From NCBI GenBank assembly GCA_041653955.1, contig JBAZEH010000007.1:1-53466 (forward strand): a stretch of 53,466 bases of DNA. Reading direction: 5' to 3'. The position numbers and the translations under genes are program-made. The stretch is from UBA1562 sp041653955 (GTDB lineage Bacteria; Omnitrophota; Gorgyraeia; Gygaellales; Profunditerraquicolaceae). Positions 49,881 through 53,466 of the stretch are shown in pieces. The stretch's first letter is position 1. Each line of letters begins with the position of its first letter. Below the pieces are notes generated by a model that saw only the letters and a program-made list of their open reading frames with translations, did not search any database and was not told the DNA's origin.

Positions 49881-50773
49881 TACATAATTATTTGGCTCAT
49901 AGTATACTGGGTAGCTTCGCCGCTCTCATTTCTGCTTTTGCCTGGGCGCTGGGATCAATCCTGTTCCGGAGGCTGGGGGACAAAGTTTCCCCCCTGGGCA
50001 TGAACCTGGGGAAGCTTATAATCGGAATTTTATACCTGGGGGCGATACTTCTGTTCACGGGGATCAAGCCTATGGGCACGCGGGAATTAATCTTCCTTGG
50101 GGCCAGCGGCTTATTAGGCATTGCGTTAGGGGATACTTTATTCTTCAGGGCATTGATATATTTGGGGCCGCGTTTAACGGTATTGTTAGGGACAACCGGG
50201 CCTGTAGTCACGATCCTATTGGCAGTTATATTCCTGAAAGAAAGGCCTTCTGCTCTGGCGTGGACAGGTATCTTTCTCGTGTTGACGGGAATAACCTCAA
50301 TATTATGGCAGCATTCTCCCAAAGGAAGAACAGAAAGAAATTACCTGCCGGGGATAAAATATTTGTCTTTATCAATCATCTGTACTTCAATAGGGATAAT
50401 ATTCGCCAAGATAGGCGTAAGTTCCACTTCCGCCTTGCAGGCGCTCTATATACGTTTTCTGGCCGGTGCTATCGGCCTGGCTATATTCGGGTGCGCTAAC
50501 CGCAAGCTAACCACATGGCTTACGCCTTTTAAGGACCTCCGCCTGCTTAAATTCATTCTATTCACCGTTTTTATCGTGGTCTTCGGAGGATTCTGGCTCT
50601 TTCTTCTATCGCTTAAATATATTGACGCCTCTGTTGCCACCATCCTTAACTCTACAGAACCGCTCTTCATACTGCCCCTGGCGGCGTTTATGCTAAAAGA
50701 AAAAATATTATTTACTGAGATCATCGGCGCAGTTATAGCGGTAAGCGGGGTGGTGATGATACTTATGGGGTAG
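49877..50773 (+). CDS. DMT-superfamily transporter with two EamA domains
   Basis: Ten membrane helices are arranged as two EamA repeats: the first with FAWALGSILFRRLG (after the start), the second with ICTSIGIIFAKIGV, and the end ITEIIGAVIAVSGVVMILM. A longer frame from 49823 exists, but the ATG at 49877 forms an ATGA overlap with the preceding stop and is the better start (298 residues). The substrate (drug or metabolite) is unknown. Its 3' end overlaps the convergent HemW-like gene by 11 bases. Confidence 0.9.
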   Translation: MIHNYLAHSILGSFAALISAFAWALGSILFRRLGDKVSPLGMNLGKLIIGILYLGAILLFTGIKPMGTRELIFLGASGLLGIALGDTLFFRALIYLGPRLTVLLGTTGPVVTILLAVIFLKERPSALAWTGIFLVLTGITSILWQHSPKGRTERNYLPGIKYLSLSIICTSIGIIFAKIGVSSTSALQALYIRFLAGAIGLAIFGCANRKLTTWLTPFKDLRLLKFILFTVFIVVFGGFWLFLLSLKYIDASVATILNSTEPLFILPLAAFMLKEKILFTEIIGAVIAVSGVVMILMG

Positions 50774-52190
50774 GCTCCCAATCATCGTAAGGGCATAATT
50801 CACCAGCGGCATATGCTGACTTTGGAAAAGGCATATAGTCCGGATGATGGAATTGCTCACAGACTTCATCAGAGAAAAAAGACCCCAGTTCAGTAAGCCT
50901 AAGGACTTTATCGTCCTCATACAGCAAACCAAACTTCTTTAATCTTTCTATTTTTCTGCGAAAGATATTCTCTAACGACATGCCTGTCTGCTTTTCATAG
51001 ACTGCTTTATAAACCTCGCGGTTTTTTAAGGGTAATATCAGGCACCAACGCAGCTGATCATCCTTAGTCCTCACCAGGCCGCGGTTAACAGGCAGCTTTC
51101 CTTCTTCTATCAAAGCGTAATATTCCGCGAAACTCTGCGTATTTAGCCCAAACCTGTCCCTCATGCTGCTAAAAGCAGTAAGGCCAAATCCTATCTGGTC
51201 AAAGAGCTTACAGCATTGATTATCCGCATAATGAGAGAAGTCCTCTCTTTTCTTAGTGAATACCCTCCTTAAATTTTCATTATATCCGTTCTCATGAAAC
51301 ATCATTATAGCGATCTGTTTCATAATAACCGCGTCTTCAGCTGCGATAAATTCTACGGGGGACCTGGCAAATTGTTCCTTGATTGAACCCGCATGATCGC
51401 CATAAGGTATAACCTTAAGACGATATATCTGTATCTCTTCTGTCTCAAGAGCAATGGCCTTCTGTATAGTTTCAACCCAACTCTCAAATGTCTGTCCGGG
51501 ATATCCATAAATAAACTCTATGTTTATTTTAAACCCTTCCCTCCTTGCCTGCGCAACCGAATCAATAGCTTCGCGGGAGTTGTGGGGGCGGTTCATTTTC
51601 TTCAATATCGCGTCATCAAGGGATTGCATGCCTATGGTGAGGCGATGAACACCGTAAGATCTCATTATCTTTAAACGCTCTTGTCCATCCACGCCAAGCA
51701 GGGTCGACGGATCAACATCGTAAGAAAACTGCGTGCAGGCCCCTAAGTCGACCCTGGAAGCAAAATGATCCAACGACCTCTTTAATTGTTCCGGAGATAA
51801 AAAAGTAGGAGTCCCCCCTCCGAAAAGAATAGAGCGAGGCTTGATAACGCTCAAACCCAAGCGTCTCATGTAATTATCGATCTCCTTCTTAAGCATATCA
51901 ATATAATGATCCTTTTCTTTATATATATCACCGGTTTTAACCGGATAATGGCAAAAGACGCACTGTTGAAGGCAAAAAGGGATATGAACATATATATCCA
52001 ACAAGCTATCCCTTGGAAGCCGATACCCTTCAAACAGCTCCTCTTCGCTTATGGGAGGATACATGGTAATGGGCGGATAGTGCACAGAAGGAAAAAAATC
52101 ACCGGATAAATTGATAAGTCCCGTTTTCTGCAATTTTTTGAAATTCTTGATTATTTCTTTGGCATTTTTAATCAATTCCGACCCTGTCAT
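50763..52190 (-). CDS. HemN/HemW-like coproporphyrinogen oxidase-family radical SAM protein
   Basis: The radical SAM cluster motif CxxxCxxC (Cys73, Cys77, Cys80, in HIPFCLQQCVFC) is followed by the GGGTPTFL motif and a HemN-type core, and a C-terminal domain with a winged-helix-like end (about 390-450). The first 60 residues are an extra N-terminal stretch. At 475 residues it is closer to HemN-like paralogues than to HemW (about 380). Members insert or chaperone heme or act as oxygen-independent coproporphyrinogen dehydrogenase. The exact role is uncertain. Next to it lies the spermidine synthase-like gene. Confidence 0.85.
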   Translation of the reverse strand: MTGSELIKNAKEIIKNFKKLQKTGLINLSGDFFPSVHYPPITMYPPISEEELFEGYRLPRDSLLDIYVHIPFCLQQCVFCHYPVKTGDIYKEKDHYIDMLKKEIDNYMRRLGLSVIKPRSILFGGGTPTFLSPEQLKRSLDHFASRVDLGACTQFSYDVDPSTLLGVDGQERLKIMRSYGVHRLTIGMQSLDDAILKKMNRPHNSREAIDSVAQARREGFKINIEFIYGYPGQTFESWVETIQKAIALETEEIQIYRLKVIPYGDHAGSIKEQFARSPVEFIAAEDAVIMKQIAIMMFHENGYNENLRRVFTKKREDFSHYADNQCCKLFDQIGFGLTAFSSMRDRFGLNTQSFAEYYALIEEGKLPVNRGLVRTKDDQLRWCLILPLKNREVYKAVYEKQTGMSLENIFRRKIERLKKFGLLYEDDKVLRLTELGSFFSDEVCEQFHHPDYMPFPKSAYAAGELCPYDDWEPTP

Positions 52191-52217
52191 CTACTCTAAA
52201 CTCCTGGCTGTAAGCAA

Positions 52218-53466
52218 TCAGTTAAGTCCTGACTTCATTTTTATTATGTCTTTAGGAGAATAAATAATTGTTGAATCATGATCATTGGCTGCCCCATTCC
52301 TAAAAACAGAGAATTCAATGAAAGGGCGGTCATCAGTTATGACCGGAACGTCTTCTGCGAATTTGGCTAAGCTATCCTTATCGGCAATCAAAAAATTTAA
52401 TAAATCCTTGCCGTTATTAATGTTTAACGAATGCAGTTCGCGCATAATTATTTCGTTTTGGGAAATTTTACTGTCAATAGCTTTTAAGTCCACTCGCAGC
52501 GGCTTTTTCGTGCCGATCATATTATCTCCATGGAAAAAATAAGAATTATCAAATACATTGATGAATGTCTTAACCAATATCTTGGAATCAATCGTATCTT
52601 TTGTCGAGGGCATCCACTGCAGCATTATTCCGTCTTCCTTTAGAATGTTGTGGCAAATTTTATAAAACTCCTTAGAAAATAAACTGCTAGCATATGCCAA
52701 TGCAGGCTGTGAACTATCAACAATGATTATATCATACTTTTTTTTCGTAAATTCGACAAAATTGCGGGCATCCATTATAAAAATGTTTACATTATTTGAA
52801 TTCAAAGCATTATGGTTGTATTTAGAAAAAAATCCCCCCGCCTCAATTACGCTCTTGCTTATTTCTACACAATCAGTTTTTATGCCATAAAACTCCGCCA
52901 TCACCCCTAAAGTGACTCCGGAACCAAAGCCAACGACAAGCGCATCCTTGGGATCTGCAGACAATAACACCGGGATATGGGCCCTGTATCTCATATATTC
53001 GCAGGGGAAAGCGGTTATCAGCCCATTTATCCACAATAAATAAATATCATCTTCGGTTTTAGAAACGATTACTGTCCCGTCTATGCCTTCCTTAAAAAAA
53101 ACAATCTCCTCTTTTATTTTTGAAGCCAGAGTTTTCTCAAAATAATCCCCGGGAATAAACATTTGAATTATAAAGAATACGGTAATGACGGTTAAGATGA
53201 CAATTAATTTACCTGTTTTTAGCAAAGGGTTGTAAATAAAAAGTAAACAGAATATCGCTATATTAACAAATGAAACTAAATAGATGCTCTTTTGTGCTCC
53301 CAAAATAGGGATAAGAACTAATCCTGTAACTAAAGCACCGAGCATCGCCCCTAAAGTATTTACAGTATAACCTAATCCTACATATCCACTGATCTTAGAC
53401 TTTCCGGATAGTAACATTTTTAGGGCAAGCGGAAAGATCATCCCGAAAGGAAACGCAATTAAAAAG
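52218..53466 (-). CDS. Membrane-fused spermidine synthase-like protein (5' end cut by window)
   Basis: The frame stays open to the right edge (before the first internal ATG it reads FLIAFPFG), so the N-terminal membrane part continues outside the window. Visible parts are about three TM helices, then a spermidine-synthase-like Rossmann domain with VVGFGSGVTLG, the ribose-binding Glu in CVEISKSVIE and the acidic DARNF, and VDSSQPAL in place of the usual Asp-containing catalytic loop, so polyamine transfer activity is uncertain. The C-terminal part (TDDRPFIEFSVFRN) is typical of fused SpeE-like proteins. It is AT-rich like the SGNH block. Confidence 0.85.
   Translation of the reverse strand, partial: FLIAFPFGMIFPLALKMLLSGKSKISGYVGLGYTVNTLGAMLGALVTGLVLIPILGAQKSIYLVSFVNIAIFCLLFIYNPLLKTGKLIVILTVITVFFIIQMFIPGDYFEKTLASKIKEEIVFFKEGIDGTVIVSKTEDDIYLLWINGLITAFPCEYMRYRAHIPVLLSADPKDALVVGFGSGVTLGVMAEFYGIKTDCVEISKSVIEAGGFFSKYNHNALNSNNVNIFIMDARNFVEFTKKKYDIIIVDSSQPALAYASSLFSKEFYKICHNILKEDGIMLQWMPSTKDTIDSKILVKTFINVFDNSYFFHGDNMIGTKKPLRVDLKAIDSKISQNEIIMRELHSLNINNGKDLLNFLIADKDSLAKFAEDVPVITDDRPFIEFSVFRNGAANDHDSTIIYSPKDIIKMKSGLN

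Noticed and set aside
1..53466. CRISPR arrays, tRNA and rRNA genes, intact insertion sequences
   Set aside because: Gaps between genes are short, no evenly spaced repeats or cloverleaf candidates were seen, and no transposase gene was found. Only REP-like palindromes and the comM repeat are repetitive.

Overview
The window looks like a chromosomal piece of a Gram-negative-type (diderm) bacterium. It encodes a TolC-like outer-membrane protein, an RND pump, lipoproteins with lipoboxes, an O-antigen ligase-like protein and an L,D-transpeptidase. Genes are packed tightly with many ATGA overlaps. Gene content (tandem SGNH/TPR/GT-C envelope genes, OtsAB plus TreT, an isolated DUF933 protein, KamA with ATP-grasp ligases) reminds me of an uncultivated lineage such as Candidatus Omnitrophota. 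That placement is inference; no rRNA or tRNA gene is visible.

Layout. (1) 30-7782, minus strand: a compact type II polyketide-like cluster. It holds a PCP-reductase-like small protein, a PanE-like reductase, a tandem TIGR04076-type protein, a ketosynthase with intact Cys-His-His, a chain-length-factor-like partner with all three residues lost, a B12-type radical SAM enzyme, an acyl carrier protein, a PF04199 'cyclase', a cupin and an SRPBCC aromatase/cyclase. A consensus sigma-70 promoter and an 18-bp palindrome precede it. Two REP-like palindromes flank the radical SAM gene. (2) 7930-13486: an osmotic-stress operon (MscS channel, YggT, OtsA, OtsB, DUF5752, TreT) whose leader ends in a terminator-like hairpin. 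(3) 13684-19785: MarR-TolC-adaptor-RND-PII-like efflux operon with a promoter and a MarR-type operator. (4) 19878-23209: PadR regulator, AccA, L,D-transpeptidase, PAP2-like and a coiled-coil membrane protein, from a possibly leaderless promoter. (5) 23326-24882: yifB/comM on the plus strand.

(6) 24989-28178: an AT-rich insertion-like block with an SGNH hydrolase, a frameshifted SGNH-TPR gene, a decayed foreign yifB 3' end and a 29-bp exact copy of internal yifB sequence. (7) 28179-44299: a long minus-strand array. It starts with an EF-G-like GTPase, a GTPase-less YchF relative, PurH, FolC, MnmE and FolE, and runs into envelope genes: lipoprotein, GT39, SGNH hydrolase, cation-chloride cotransporter, sulfatase-like enzyme and a TMTC-like TPR protein. 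A decayed TrkA-C-type gene lies between transporter and sulfatase. (8) 44390-47564: lysine 2,3-aminomutase with two tandem D-Ala-D-Ala-ligase-like ATP-grasp proteins behind a leader with a strong intrinsic terminator. (9) 47687-53466: GT2, O-antigen ligase and EamA transporter, a HemW/HemN-like radical SAM protein and a membrane-fused spermidine synthase-like gene cut by the window edge.

The two best candidates for undescribed systems are the aromatic-type II PKS cluster (30-7782) and the attenuator-controlled KamA/tandem ATP-grasp operon (44390-47720). Both are read from motifs only; no database search was possible.
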